A stretch of DNA of 64,000 nucleotides. Source: Promethearchaeota archaeon. GTDB taxonomy: Archaea; Asgardarchaeota; Lokiarchaeia; Sigyniarchaeales; SOKP01. The stretch's first letter is position 1. Every line of letters starts with the position of its first letter. Position numbers and translations under genes: made by a program. The notes beneath the pieces are model-generated. The model saw only the letters and a program-made list of their open reading frames with translations. It did not search any database and was not told where the DNA came from. The stretch spans positions 372,001-436,000 of the forward strand of contig JAEOUA010000010.1 in NCBI GenBank assembly GCA_016839555.1, in the 5' to 3' direction. Shown piece by piece: positions 17,238-27,367 of this stretch.

Positions 17238-17798
17238 ATGCCATATATGGAAATTTCTTTTGATGATATAATTTTTGACAGAAAAATTCAAACATTATGT
17301 ATTACACCTCAATTTAAATGCCCTTATTACGGTCATTCATGGGCCTGTCCACCGGAAGCACCCTATATGGAACAAGAAATCTCAAAATATTCTAAATTCT
17401 TTTTAATATATCGCAAATTTAATTTGGCCGAATACGTTGCAATAAAAAAAAAACAACATCCTAAGCGAAGTGAACGATCAATTAGAAATCGATTTTATCT
17501 AAAAACTATTATGAGAAATGATTTGGAGAAAGAAGTTTCCCAATTTTTACAGCAGTACACAGAAAATTATAGGGAACGACTTATTCTATGGGGTGGACAT
17601 TGTAGAGTGTGTGAGCAAAAAGGATATAGGAAATGTTCTTATGACAAAAATGAACCTTGCAGGTTTCCAGATCAAATGCGATACTCAATGGAGGCGGTAG
17701 GCATAGATGTGACAAACACAGTGAAGAATTTAGATTTAGAAATTGAGTGGCCTCCGATAAAGTATTATTATCGCTTCGCCTTATTCTGTTTTAATTAA
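17238..17798 (+). CDS. DUF2284 metal-binding protein
   Basis: A 186-residue protein of the DUF2284 family, recognised by its Cys-rich blocks. CPYYGHSWACPPEAPYM near the N-terminus and CRVCEQKGYRKCSYDKNEPC near 120-140 are both typical of this proposed metal- or cluster-binding family. The last third has MRYSMEAVGIDVTNTV, another family mark. Its biochemical role is not established; some relatives sit near corrinoid or methyltransferase genes. Here it follows an EamA transporter by eight bases. Confidence 0.8.
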   Translation: MPYMEISFDDIIFDRKIQTLCITPQFKCPYYGHSWACPPEAPYMEQEISKYSKFFLIYRKFNLAEYVAIKKKQHPKRSERSIRNRFYLKTIMRNDLEKEVSQFLQQYTENYRERLILWGGHCRVCEQKGYRKCSYDKNEPCRFPDQMRYSMEAVGIDVTNTVKNLDLEIEWPPIKYYYRFALFCFN

Positions 17799-18022
17799 TT
17801 TTAAATCTTTAATTTATAATTTTAATAATATAGAGAAATTTTTTTAAGTAATAAAATTAGTTTTTTAATTAAAAATGGTCCATGGAAGACTTTTATAAGA
17901 ATATAATTTTTATTATTTTTATTGCGTCCTACTTTTTATGGATAATTAAAAAGTTATAAATAGATTTAAAATAATATAAAAAATAATATTTTAATAATAA
18001 TTGAATTCTAATAAAACCAAAA

Positions 18023-18577
18023 ATGGAAAATAATATGTCAGCAGAGGGACATTGGCTCCTAAAAATTGCGATTCTAGGAGATGATGCAGTTGGCAAAACG
18101 TCAATAGTTAGCCAATTCGTCGATAATACTTTTAGAGAGGATTATAAAGCAACAATCGGGACTAATATTTTGGATAAAGATTTAAAGTTCCCAGAATTAA
18201 ATGCAAGTGCTAAATTGGTGCTCTGGGATATTGCCGGGCAAACACAATACGAAAAGGTCCGGCCCGGATATTATGAAGGCTGTTCTGGAGCATTATTAGT
18301 GTATGACATCACTCGATCCACCTCTTTTGAAAATATCCCCACTAAATGGTTAATGGATTATAAGAATTTTGTAACTAAAGATCAAATCTATATCTTAATA
18401 GGAAATAAAAATGACTTAGACAATCAGAGGGAAGTAAATAAAGAAGATGGGGAAAAAATGGCAAAAGAGATAGAAGCAATCGAATTCTTAGAGACTAGTG
18501 CGAAATTTGGCGTGAATGTTGATAAAGCTTTTATAAAATTAGCTAAAGAGATTATTAAAGTAAAAATTTCAACCTAA
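18023..18577 (+). CDS. Rab/Ras-like small GTPase
   Basis: A 184-residue GTPase with all five G boxes: G1 GDDAVGKTS (19-27), G2 Thr in YKATIGT, G3 WDIAGQ, G4 NKND and G5 ETSAK. The Gln after DIAG is kept, so intrinsic catalysis should be Rab/Ras-like. The C-terminus (KVKIST) has no prenylation Cys, so it is not lipidated by the eukaryotic route. The start could be 18023 or the second Met four codons later. Such GTPases are abundant in Asgard archaea. The gene is followed by a membrane-linked zinc-ribbon protein, with no shared operon evident. Confidence 0.9.
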   Translation: MENNMSAEGHWLLKIAILGDDAVGKTSIVSQFVDNTFREDYKATIGTNILDKDLKFPELNASAKLVLWDIAGQTQYEKVRPGYYEGCSGALLVYDITRSTSFENIPTKWLMDYKNFVTKDQIYILIGNKNDLDNQREVNKEDGEKMAKEIEAIEFLETSAKFGVNVDKAFIKLAKEIIKVKIST

Positions 18578-18820
18578 AAATGATTTGAATTCTTATTATT
18601 AAATTTAATTGCCATTTTCTTAATAAGCTATATTAATTGATTAATAATGTAAATATAAGGAGATCCTAGTTTTTATATCAATTCCTTCTTGGATGAAAAA
18701 TAATATTCTTTATCATATTTAGTAATAGTAATAAATGGACTCCATTTTATTCTTATTTCTAGTAAGCTATTAATTAAATAAGCAAATCAATACTAAGATA
18801 ATATAAAAAATTGGTGAATA

Positions 18821-19285
18821 ATTATTATAGAACAACAAGGAAGAGTATTTATCCAATTTTCTAATTGGTTTTTCCAACAACCCTTATTTGCTCAAATCTT
18901 AACTACAATAGGTATTTTTGCCCTCACACTATTGATTCTTATAGCAGTTTATTATATAATTAAAGGTATCTACTTATTAATAAAGAAGATAATTCATAAA
19001 ATAAAGAAAAGGGTTGAAAGACGTTCAAATCGTCCACTCCAGCTAGCAAGAAATCCTTATATTTCAGTTAATCAAAAGACCCCAGAAAGTAAGCAACTTC
19101 AAAGAATTGAAGAATCAAAAAAGAAGGAAATAATTGTTCATTATCCTAAGCGCGTTAAATATTGTTCTGAATGTGGAATGGAATTTTCCGATAAGGTCAG
19201 AAATATATTAAACTCGAGGGGGAGCGCATATTGTGAATATTGCGGTAAAATTCATAAAGTATTGGAACAATCAATAGAAAGTTAA
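18821..19285 (+). CDS. Membrane-anchored zinc-ribbon protein
   Basis: The frame is open from 18818 (after a TGA) to 19285. A TTG at 18932 is the first conventional start, but it would cut into a hydrophobic helix. The upstream codons read like protein (EQQGRVFIQFSNWFFQQP) and complete that helix. Translation may therefore start at an ATT or ATA near 18821-18827; the start given here is a guess. The protein has one TM helix and a basic linker. Its C-terminal ribbon has CSECGMEF and, about 17 residues on, CEYCGK. A possible role is membrane-linked regulation. Confidence 0.55.
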   Translation: MIIEQQGRVFIQFSNWFFQQPLFAQILTTIGIFALTLLILIAVYYIIKGIYLLIKKIIHKIKKRVERRSNRPLQLARNPYISVNQKTPESKQLQRIEESKKKEIIVHYPKRVKYCSECGMEFSDKVRNILNSRGSAYCEYCGKIHKVLEQSIES

Positions 19286-19529
19286 GTTCGAATTCTTTTT
19301 TTATTCTTTTTATCATTAAAATAGGAATTTTTGTGGTAAGAATTTAAGAATAATCTTATTTGCTTTATCTGATATTTTAACTCCACTTAAAAATACTTAA
19401 GCAATACTAAAAAATATACTGAAATTTTTTGGAAGATCACGAAGACTATCTTAATGATATACATTAAGATATAAATAGGACTTAAGTTCAAACATTATAT
19501 ACACATAAAATAAAAATTTTTTAACTAAA

Positions 19530-20924
19530 ATGTCAACTATGAGCAATAAAGAAGATCTCTCAAAAAAGAAATATTCTACATGGATTCATTTCTCTTTTAA
19601 TTTATCCATGGTAATGTTGCCTGCTACTTATGGCTTTTTTTCGACTCATTTCTTTTATTTCTATGAAAAAGTGGTGCTCTTACCGGTGTTGCTTGTTGGA
19701 TTGGCAAATGTAATTTTTGTTATTTGGGATTCTATTAATGATCCTCTTATTGGTTTTTTCTCAGACCGTCCCAATCGCTTCACTAAAAGATATGGGAGAC
19801 GCTTCCCATTTATAATGATCTTTGGCATTCCCACAGTTGTGTCCTTGGTATTACTTTTTACTCCACTTCCGATTGATGGGCAATCTATGCCATGGCTAAT
19901 TTTTATTTGGATGTTGATTTGGTTATTATTACATGAATTTGGATATACCGCAGTAAGTCTTGCGCGAGCATTATTTCCTGAAAAATTTCGATCAGATAAA
20001 GAGCGTAGAAAAAATGCGGGTATTGGAATTGTGACATACAACATTGGATTATTCTTAGGGCTTATTATTCCTTTTATTTTTGTGTGGAAGAGTGATGCGA
20101 TGTCCTACCTCATTGCAGTATTAATCTTAACCATTCCCTGTCTTATTAGTTTTTTTCTGGGTATTCCCGGAATTCGTGAAGACCCTGAAATGATAGAAAG
20201 GAGTCTCAGAGCAGAAACAGAACCCTTTCTCACAACAGTAAAAAAAGCATTAAAAAAAAGGAATTTTGTGGTGTTTACTTTTGTAAATATTTGTATACAA
20301 CTTTTTGCGGCTCTTATGTTAGCCTCAATTAATTATTGGGTAGAATCAGTCTTATTGCTTCCTGAAGGTTCTCAAGCAGACGTAATTTTAATGATTTTAT
20401 GGTTCTTAGCAGGTTTAGCTTCAGTAATTTTATGGATAAAATTTGCCGAAAAATTTGGTAATAAAAAAACACAATTAATCGGCTTAATCGCAACGATTAT
20501 CGTATTAATTCCCGTTCTTTTTATCAGATCTTTATTAGGTGCTTTTATAACTTTCGCAATTTTAGGAGTTGCAGTAGGTTCTAATACTTTCATAAAATAT
20601 CCTGTTTTTGGGGATATCATTGATGAAATCACTTTGGATGAAAAAAAGAGACAAGAAGGTATGTATCAAGGTGTGTTAGTCTTTTTTGACAGAATTGGAA
20701 TTCTACTCCAGCCAATCATCTTTACGGTAGTTCATATACTCACAGCGTACGATCCTACCACTGCAGTCCAATCTCCACTAGCACAACAGGGAATTCTAGC
20801 TGCAATGACATGGATACCCGCTATCTTTTTAATTTTTGCTGCATTGCTTTTCTGGAAATTTTATGATTTAACTCCTGAAAAAAGTGAAGAATTAAAGAGA
20901 AAAGTAGAAGAATTAAAACTTTAA
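19530..20924 (+). CDS. MelB/GPH-type sugar:cation symporter (MFS)
   Basis: A 464-residue protein with about 12 TM helices. The first cytoplasmic loop has DSINDPLIGFFSDRPNRFTKRYGRR, split by the helix boundary; it is the classic GPH/MelB signature (Asp for cation binding, then a basic cluster). The second half has FGNKKTQLIG and GDIIDEITLDEKKRQEGMYQG, a typical GPH loop. Proteins of this family couple Na+ or H+ to uptake of glycosides or pentosides. A D-aminoacylase-like gene follows after 42 bases, so import of acyl amino acids is also conceivable. Substrate is uncertain. Confidence 0.85.
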   Translation: MSTMSNKEDLSKKKYSTWIHFSFNLSMVMLPATYGFFSTHFFYFYEKVVLLPVLLVGLANVIFVIWDSINDPLIGFFSDRPNRFTKRYGRRFPFIMIFGIPTVVSLVLLFTPLPIDGQSMPWLIFIWMLIWLLLHEFGYTAVSLARALFPEKFRSDKERRKNAGIGIVTYNIGLFLGLIIPFIFVWKSDAMSYLIAVLILTIPCLISFFLGIPGIREDPEMIERSLRAETEPFLTTVKKALKKRNFVVFTFVNICIQLFAALMLASINYWVESVLLLPEGSQADVILMILWFLAGLASVILWIKFAEKFGNKKTQLIGLIATIIVLIPVLFIRSLLGAFITFAILGVAVGSNTFIKYPVFGDIIDEITLDEKKRQEGMYQGVLVFFDRIGILLQPIIFTVVHILTAYDPTTAVQSPLAQQGILAAMTWIPAIFLIFAALLFWKFYDLTPEKSEELKRKVEELKL

Positions 20925-20966
20925 TTTTTTTTATTTTTATATTCATTATATTATTAGGAAAACTAC

Positions 20967-22562
20967 GTGTCTAATTTGGATATTATTATAAAAAATGGAA
21001 AAATTGTAGATGGTTCGGGAAATTCTTGGAAGGTTGGCACTATTGGAATAAAAGGAGAGAAGATAGAAAAAATTAGCATGAAAATAGAGGATGACGCTGA
21101 AAAAATTATAGATGCCAAAGGATTAATAGTCTGTCCGGGATTTATAGATTCACATACCCACTCTGATTTAGCATCAATCACAGACAAACAAGCATTTAAT
21201 TATATAACACAAGGAGTTACTACAAATGTTATAGGAAATTGCGGTTGGAGTGCTGCTCCAATCAATAAAGCAACAGTAAAGGATTTATTATCATTAGTCG
21301 CTCCTGATTTAGATGTTGATTTAACAAAGCTTTGGGAAAGTTTTGGAGATTTTCTTAATTTTATTGAGGGATTAAAATTAACAATTAATTTAGTCCCCTT
21401 AATTGGGCATGGAACGCTCCGGATAGCAGTAATGGGGCTTGATAACAAAGAGCCTACTCCAGAAGAATTAAATGAAATGAAATTGCTTGTGGAAAATGCA
21501 ATGAAATCGGGGGCATTTGGTCTTTCCGCAGGATTAGAATATATCCCAGGTTTATTTGCCAAACCGAAGGAATTAATTGAATTATGTAAAGTAGTATCTA
21601 AATATAATGGTATTTTCACTATACATACTAGGAATGAAGGCGATTTAGGAGATAAAGCTATTGAAGAAGCAATTAATATAGCCGAACAATCTGGAGTTTC
21701 CCTTGAGATTTCGCACTTAAAATTAGATGGAAAACGAAATTGGGGTAAAGCAGATGAAAGATTAGCCCTATTAGAAAAAGCACGAGCAAAGGGTATAGAA
21801 GTGACCACAGATGTGTATCCTTATACCTTTTGTATGACAAGTCTCCATGCTCTTCTTCCAAATTGGTTATTCGACCAAGGATTAGAAGCAGTTTTACAAA
21901 AATTAGAGGACGAAGAAATTCAACATAAGCTAGAAGAATATTATCAAAATGGAACTTCAATGTTAGCGCCTTCTGAGGAAAAAGATTGGGATAGGGTTAT
22001 CTTAAAGAATTCAAAAAATCCCCAATTTAGAGGTAAATCTCTCTTAGAAATTTCGAAAAATATAGAAAAAAACATAATTGAAACCTTAAAAACTATTATT
22101 AAATCTGACGGTTTAGCGGGAATGGTAGTGCTTAAGGGAATGAATGAAAAGGATGTATTAAAAATCGCGGAGCATCCACTTTCCATGGTTGGATCAGACG
22201 GAGAAGTAAAAAAAAGAGAAGATGAAGATATTCATCCTCGTTATTATGGTACATTTCCTCGCTTTTTGAAAATGATGGTATATGATAATAACATATTGAC
22301 ACTTGAAGAAGCAATAAGAAAGATGACTTCCTTCCCAGCAAATAAATTTAACTTGAAAAATAGAGGGCTCTTAAAAGAGGGATATTTTGCGGATATTACT
22401 GTTTTCAATCCAAAAACCTTGAAAGATAATGCCACACTTGAAGAGCCAAATAGGATCTCTGAAGGTATCGAATATGTTATAATTAACGGGAAGGTTGTGT
22501 ATGAACAAGGAGAGGCTCGACGGAAATATCCAGGAAAGATAATCAGAAAGCAGTTAAAATAA
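20967..22562 (+). CDS. N-acyl-D-amino-acid deacylase (D-aminoacylase) family amidohydrolase
   Basis: This 531-residue amidohydrolase begins with a GTG. Early it has KNGKIVDGSGN, then PGFIDSHTHSD at about residues 55-65 (metal-binding His pair). HTRNEG and EISHLK (His of the binuclear site) come in the middle, with GSDGE later. The C-terminal beta-sandwich contains GLLKEGYFADITVFNPKTL. It matches the D-aminoacylase group, which hydrolyses N-acyl-D-amino acids or related dipeptides. It follows the MelB-type transporter and may share its transcript. An antisense ORF of 202 codons inside it is a shadow. Exact substrate unknown. Confidence 0.9.
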   Translation: MSNLDIIIKNGKIVDGSGNSWKVGTIGIKGEKIEKISMKIEDDAEKIIDAKGLIVCPGFIDSHTHSDLASITDKQAFNYITQGVTTNVIGNCGWSAAPINKATVKDLLSLVAPDLDVDLTKLWESFGDFLNFIEGLKLTINLVPLIGHGTLRIAVMGLDNKEPTPEELNEMKLLVENAMKSGAFGLSAGLEYIPGLFAKPKELIELCKVVSKYNGIFTIHTRNEGDLGDKAIEEAINIAEQSGVSLEISHLKLDGKRNWGKADERLALLEKARAKGIEVTTDVYPYTFCMTSLHALLPNWLFDQGLEAVLQKLEDEEIQHKLEEYYQNGTSMLAPSEEKDWDRVILKNSKNPQFRGKSLLEISKNIEKNIIETLKTIIKSDGLAGMVVLKGMNEKDVLKIAEHPLSMVGSDGEVKKREDEDIHPRYYGTFPRFLKMMVYDNNILTLEEAIRKMTSFPANKFNLKNRGLLKEGYFADITVFNPKTLKDNATLEEPNRISEGIEYVIINGKVVYEQGEARRKYPGKIIRKQLK

Positions 22563-22635
22563 TGAAAAATAGAGAGAAAAAAAGATAATTCCTAAATTAA
22601 AAAATTTTAAAATACTTTTTTTTTCAATTAATTTT

Positions 22636-23763
22636 TTACCAATCAATTGGTTTATATTCTTGTAAAGGCAAATCAATAACTTTATTTAAGCGCTGCGATT
22701 CATATGATGCCAAAACAATTTCTAACCCGGCCCTTCCGTCATAGATGGTTGGTACCCAATCTAATGGAAATCCAACATCCTCATTTGAACGCCCCAAAAC
22801 CCGATTTACAAAAGTACGAATTTCGCGGGCATAAGCTAGATCCCCGGCATCTTTAGAAAAAGATATCTTTTTTTTCGAAGGTTTAGCCAATTTGTTTTGC
22901 CTTGAAAACAATGTGATTTTTGAAGGTTTCCTTTTATATTCATTAGGAACGTCAAAATAATAAGTACCTTCAGTACCATGAACTCTTCCCATTTCTTCTC
23001 CATATACTCCACCAAAAAATGCTTCCGAGCGTTCAAATATTGCAGTTGCCTCATTTTCTTTAAATGATAATAAAACCATGGAATGATCTTCATTCACTCT
23101 ATTTTCATTGATTCGTCGTATTTTGGCGCTTACATCCTTTACATCTCCGAACCACCATCTAAATAAATCAAAGTAATGCGGACCATGATCCAGAAGATCA
23201 CCTCCTCCGCAGCGGTTGTCTGATAATCTCCACATTCCTATCTCTTGAATTAAATCTTTTCTTGGATTTCTCCCGAGATCCGGCATGGAATGATACCAAA
23301 ACACAGATGCGTGAAATACATCCCCTATTTCCTTTTCAACAATTTTTTCCTTGATATATTGGAAGCCTAAATCAAATCTCTTTTGCGTAGCTGTTTGAAA
23401 AACAATTTTATTTTTTTCTACTACATTAATCATCCTATCAACTTCTTTTAAGCTTGTACCAAGTGGTTTTTCACATATAATATTTAAACCATTATTGGCA
23501 GCTCTCATTGCTTGTTCAGCATGAGCCCAGTGTGGGGAGCATATACTAATCGCGTCTATATCCGGATCGTCAATTAAATCATTTGGATCTTCATAAGTTT
23601 TTGGTACATTATAAAGATTTTGAACCTTTTTAAGATGTGCCTTAAGTGGATCAGAGATGGCCCATATTTCTGCGTAAGGAGATTCGTGGTATGCTGGTAA
23701 ATGCCCGATATTTGCGACCATTCCACATCCTATTAAGCCAATTTTGAGTTTATTAGATGCCAT
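22636..23763 (-). CDS. Gfo/Idh/MocA family oxidoreductase
   Basis: A 375-residue dehydrogenase with an N-terminal Rossmann fold (GLIGCGMVANIGHLPAY, about residues 9-25) and the conserved CEKPLG (Lys in the active site, about 95-100). The substrate domain contains GGGDLLDHGPHYFDLFRWW, with a His expected to be catalytic. Members act on sugars, inositols and aminosugars with NAD(P). The gene lies in the opposite direction to the D-aminoacylase gene, with a 73-base gap. Substrate cannot be inferred. Confidence 0.88.
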   Translation of the reverse strand: MASNKLKIGLIGCGMVANIGHLPAYHESPYAEIWAISDPLKAHLKKVQNLYNVPKTYEDPNDLIDDPDIDAISICSPHWAHAEQAMRAANNGLNIICEKPLGTSLKEVDRMINVVEKNKIVFQTATQKRFDLGFQYIKEKIVEKEIGDVFHASVFWYHSMPDLGRNPRKDLIQEIGMWRLSDNRCGGGDLLDHGPHYFDLFRWWFGDVKDVSAKIRRINENRVNEDHSMVLLSFKENEATAIFERSEAFFGGVYGEEMGRVHGTEGTYYFDVPNEYKRKPSKITLFSRQNKLAKPSKKKISFSKDAGDLAYAREIRTFVNRVLGRSNEDVGFPLDWVPTIYDGRAGLEIVLASYESQRLNKVIDLPLQEYKPIDW

Positions 23764-23849
23764 TTTAAATTTTAATATTTTATTATCAAATTCTTATTTT
23801 AATTCGAAGAAAGAAAACAATCATGAAATAAATAATTTATCGAATCAGT

Positions 23850-24902
23850 TTATTCATTAACATATCTTTTTTCGATAAAGGGGCTGGTCATTGCTCTCAA
23901 GACCGATTCATAACTCATATTGAATTTAATTTTATCTCCAACCTTAAATTTATTATTTTTTACATCAATAATTAGATAATCACTTGAGGCACCTAATATT
24001 TGAATGTCTGCTATTGGAACCAATCCTGTTTCCAAAATATCTTGTCTTCCGATATTTAATAGTGCTTGCGTTCTAAAACCCTTTCCTCTGATTTTTTTAT
24101 TTTTAAAGATGGAAGGTTCACCGAAAGCATTTGTTTTAAATTTACCTTTAGGAGTTTTTGGTTTTTTATCTAATTGAATTATTTCTCCCACAAGTGTAAA
24201 TATATCTTGCTCTAATTCAGCAATTGGGCTATCTTTAATTGATTCCAGCCCCATTAAAATCGCTGTACCCAATCTTAGATTATTGATTATGCCAATGTTT
24301 TTGGAAGACATAACCCAATTATAATTTGCTGAATTTCCACCAGAAATGAATTTTAATTTAATCCCAAACTGATTTTGGATATTTTCAGCAATATTGGAGA
24401 ATTCCATCATATTAGTATCATCAGGAATTACTCCGGCAAAGCATTTTAAATTTGTTCCTATTCCAAGTAATTCAACTCCTTCTAATTTGAGCGTTTCCTT
24501 AAAAATGGAGTCTAATTTATCGGGCATAATGCCTTCCCTTAGATCTCCCATTTCTAGCATTAAAATGATGCAATGTTGTTTATTCTGCCTCTTTGCTTCT
24601 TCAGAAAGCATCCTTATTACTTTTAGTTCTGAATTTAAGCTCATATCCGTAAATTTAATCACCTGCTTAATTTCTGAAACGGCAGGATTTCTAATTAAAA
24701 TAAATTTTGCTTTAATTCCCGCCTCTCTCATTTTTATAATATTATTTATCCTGGAATCCCCAATATATTCAATATCTGCATCAACAATTGTTTTCGCTAT
24801 TCTAGGATCTCCTAAAACAAGTTTAGTTATCGCAAAAATAGAAATTCCTTTCTTTTCTAGTATTTTTTTTAAGAATTTCGCATTATTACGAATTTTTTCC
24901 AA
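23850..24902 (-). CDS. Alanine-racemase-like (N-terminal domain) PLP enzyme
   Basis: A 350-residue fold-type III PLP enzyme of the alanine/ornithine racemase group. The PLP lysine is Lys27 in AITKLVLGDP. Other family marks are LMLEMGDLREGIMP, ISGGNSANYNW and RLGTAILMG. The TTG at 24902 is the first normal start. Upstream codons to 24929 read AYIEINLEKIR-like, the usual start of this family (a short strand, then LEKIRNNA). Translation may begin at CTG or ATT. It probably racemises an amino acid. Its nearness to a D-aminoacylase gene makes a D-amino-acid pathway attractive, but they are on different strands. Confidence 0.85.
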   Translation of the reverse strand: MEKIRNNAKFLKKILEKKGISIFAITKLVLGDPRIAKTIVDADIEYIGDSRINNIIKMREAGIKAKFILIRNPAVSEIKQVIKFTDMSLNSELKVIRMLSEEAKRQNKQHCIILMLEMGDLREGIMPDKLDSIFKETLKLEGVELLGIGTNLKCFAGVIPDDTNMMEFSNIAENIQNQFGIKLKFISGGNSANYNWVMSSKNIGIINNLRLGTAILMGLESIKDSPIAELEQDIFTLVGEIIQLDKKPKTPKGKFKTNAFGEPSIFKNKKIRGKGFRTQALLNIGRQDILETGLVPIADIQILGASSDYLIIDVKNNKFKVGDKIKFNMSYESVLRAMTSPFIEKRYVNE

Positions 24903-25049
24903 ATTAATTTCAATATAAGCCAGTTGAAATCACTATAAATTATATTGCTTATTCTTTTAAATTAAGACTCTTACTTATAAATTTCATTTAATCAAAATCT
25001 AAAAGGTATAGGAATAAATTTATTTTTAGATTATCTATTTACATTAAGA

Positions 25050-26021
25050 ATGAAAATTAATGCAATTCTCTTAAATCCGACAATAGATATAATTTATGAA
25101 ATAGATGATTTTAAAGTCGGAGGAACTTTCAAAGTTAAAAAAAAGGAAATATTTCCAGTGGGCAAGGCCATATCATTCTCATTAGCAGCACGAGAATTGG
25201 ATAAAAAGATCAGATTAAATGTTATAGCATTTATTGGAAAAAATGAGATAAATCTCTATAGGCGATTTTTAAGTTCTAAAAATATAGCTATTAAATTAAT
25301 TAAAATTGATGGAGAAACGCGCTCTAACAAAACTATTAATGATCCATTAAATCACACAACAACCCATATTAGAGAACGTGGATTTCAATTAAAAAAAAAT
25401 AAGATTCAAGAAATGAAAAAGATATTAGAAAAGGAGATAGAAAACGATGATCTGTGTGTTTTTTCTGGCTCTATCCCCCCAAAAACGGATGACCATATTT
25501 ATTATGACTTAATCCAATTAAGTAAGAAAAAAGGAGCAAAATGTGCCTTGGATTCAAGTGGAAAAGAATTAACTAATGGGATAAAGGCACACCCTCATAT
25601 AATAAAACCAAATTTAATAGAACTATCGCAAATATTGGACTTAGAGGAGTTAAGATCTTTAGAGTTTAAAGAACCTGAACAAGATTGCCGTAAGATAATT
25701 AAACAAGCTAAAACATTATTGAAGGATGGAATAGAAATTATTTTAATTACTTTAGGTGCAAAAGGTGCGATAATATTGACATCTAATTATGCATATTATG
25801 GAAAAATTGAAATTAAAAATGTTATTGACACTGTAGGATCAGGAGATTCGTTCTTAGCAGGTTTTTTAGTAACTTATATTCATAATAAAAATTTGGAAGA
25901 TTGCTTTAAATATGCTTTAGCTGCGGGTGCAGCAAATACGATGAAATATGGACCCGGTATATTCAATTTTGATTTAGTGAATCAATTAATAAGGAGAATA
26001 GAATTAATTAAGATAAATTAA
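25050..26021 (+). CDS. PfkB-family (1-phosphofructokinase-like) hexose kinase
   Basis: A 323-residue ribokinase-fold kinase. The N-terminus (LNPTIDIIYEIDDFKVGGTF) is typical of the 1-phosphofructokinase/tagatose-6-phosphate kinase branch. The middle has FSGSIPP and IKPN. The C-terminal DTVGSGDSFLAG contains the catalytic Asp near 266 and the anion hole. It would phosphorylate a hexose phosphate using ATP. It could supply fructose-1,6-bisphosphate to the glycolysis that includes the GAPDH at 10849. The gene is convergent with PurA at 26060, separated by 38 bases. Confidence 0.88.
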   Translation: MKINAILLNPTIDIIYEIDDFKVGGTFKVKKKEIFPVGKAISFSLAARELDKKIRLNVIAFIGKNEINLYRRFLSSKNIAIKLIKIDGETRSNKTINDPLNHTTTHIRERGFQLKKNKIQEMKKILEKEIENDDLCVFSGSIPPKTDDHIYYDLIQLSKKKGAKCALDSSGKELTNGIKAHPHIIKPNLIELSQILDLEELRSLEFKEPEQDCRKIIKQAKTLLKDGIEIILITLGAKGAIILTSNYAYYGKIEIKNVIDTVGSGDSFLAGFLVTYIHNKNLEDCFKYALAAGAANTMKYGPGIFNFDLVNQLIRRIELIKIN

Positions 26022-26059
26022 CAAAATTTAAGAAAAAACAATAGATTAAAAATTATATT

Positions 26060-27367
26060 TTAAAAAAAATCCTTCAAAACAATGGTATCTTCTCTTTCAG
26101 GACCAATTGAAAGCATTGCGATTTCTGTTTGTAATTGTTCAGCGATAAAATTAACATAATTCTTTATTTCTTTTGGCAAGCTTTCAAAGCCACTATTTGC
26201 AATTTCTGTCCACTCCTCTCTTGATCTCTGCTTCCATCCATTGAATATTTTATAGATGGGGGTACATTTTTTCACTTTTTCTGGATGAATTGGCCAAGTA
26301 TCTAAAGCCTTTCCTTCCATCTCATAGCCTATACATATATTTAAAGGATCTATTCCTTCAAGTGCGTCTAATAACATGATTGCTATATAATCTACTCCAT
26401 TAAGCATTACGGAATATTTTATATTGAATAGATCTAGCCATCCTACTCTTCGAGGCCTTCCAGTAGTCGTACCATATTCATTTCCTTGTTGTCTTATTTT
26501 ATCACCTATCTCATCTTTTAATTCAGTTGGAACAAACCCTTTTCCCACACGGGAAGTGTAAGCTTTTATTACTCCCAATATGGTTCCAATTTTCTTTGGA
26601 GATACCCCAGCACCGCTACAAATTCCTAATGCATTTGAATTTGAAGAGGTAACAAATGGATAAAATCCATGATCTATTCCCAGGAGGGTTCCTTGAGCAC
26701 CTTCAAAGATAACTTTCTTACCTGAATCTATAGCTTGATTTAAATAATAGGCAGTGTCGATAACATATGGTTTTAATTTCTCGCCATATTCTTTAAACTC
26801 ATCATAAATATCATTAAAATTAATATCCCAATCGGGATCATAACAATTGATGATCCTCTTCTTTATAAGATATAAATTTTTAAGTTTTTTCTTAAGGATT
26901 TTCGGATGAGTTAAATCAAAGATTCTTAAACCATAACGAGAAGCTTTATCAGCATACGTTGGACCGATTCCTCTTTTCGTAGTACCCACCCGGTATTCTG
27001 TTTTAGATTCTTCTTCGAGTCCATCAAGAATTCGATGAAAAGGGCAAATTACATGCGCGGTAGAACTTAATTTTAAGTTTATTTCCTTGTTATTTTCTCT
27101 TAAATTGTCCATTTCATTCAATAAAACTTTTGGATCAACCACACAACCATTTGCTATCATTACTTCTTTTTCTAATACGGCTCCAGATGGCATGATGTGG
27201 AATTTAAACTTTTTATTATTATGTACAACTGTATGTCCCGCATTATTTCCTCCTTGAAACCTTACTACTAAATCCGCTTTTTGAGCAAGATAATCAGTTA
27301 TTTTTCCTTTCCCTTCGTCTCCGAAACTGAGCCCGATTACGGCTATTGTGTTTTTATTATTTTTCAT
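26060..27367 (-). CDS. purA: Adenylosuccinate synthetase
   Basis: A 435-residue enzyme catalysing IMP + Asp + GTP to adenylosuccinate, the first committed step of AMP synthesis. The GTP loop FGDEGKGK (15-22, Asp17 catalytic) and NAGHTVV (His45) are intact. RGIGPTYADK, FEGAQGTLLGIDHGFYPFVTSS and TTTGRPRRVGWLD follow in the usual order. The C-terminus has the IMP/Asp contact region TTTGR-like and ELQTEIAMLSIGPERE. Length is normal. It ends 38 bases from the PfkB gene on the other strand. An AT-rich gap of 523 bases lies before its start. Confidence 0.98.
   Translation of the reverse strand: MKNNKNTIAVIGLSFGDEGKGKITDYLAQKADLVVRFQGGNNAGHTVVHNNKKFKFHIMPSGAVLEKEVMIANGCVVDPKVLLNEMDNLRENNKEINLKLSSTAHVICPFHRILDGLEEESKTEYRVGTTKRGIGPTYADKASRYGLRIFDLTHPKILKKKLKNLYLIKKRIINCYDPDWDINFNDIYDEFKEYGEKLKPYVIDTAYYLNQAIDSGKKVIFEGAQGTLLGIDHGFYPFVTSSNSNALGICSGAGVSPKKIGTILGVIKAYTSRVGKGFVPTELKDEIGDKIRQQGNEYGTTTGRPRRVGWLDLFNIKYSVMLNGVDYIAIMLLDALEGIDPLNICIGYEMEGKALDTWPIHPEKVKKCTPIYKIFNGWKQRSREEWTEIANSGFESLPKEIKNYVNFIAEQLQTEIAMLSIGPEREDTIVLKDFF

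Noticed and set aside
19021..19021. tRNA gene search (T-loop GTTCGAATC-like matches)
   Set aside because: The few matches (for example near 19285 and 33190) lack acceptor and anticodon stems. No tRNA was found.
21200..21808. 202-codon ORF antisense to the amidohydrolase gene
   Set aside because: It overlaps a well-supported amidohydrolase. Its codons are Ser/Pro-rich as in a shadow frame.
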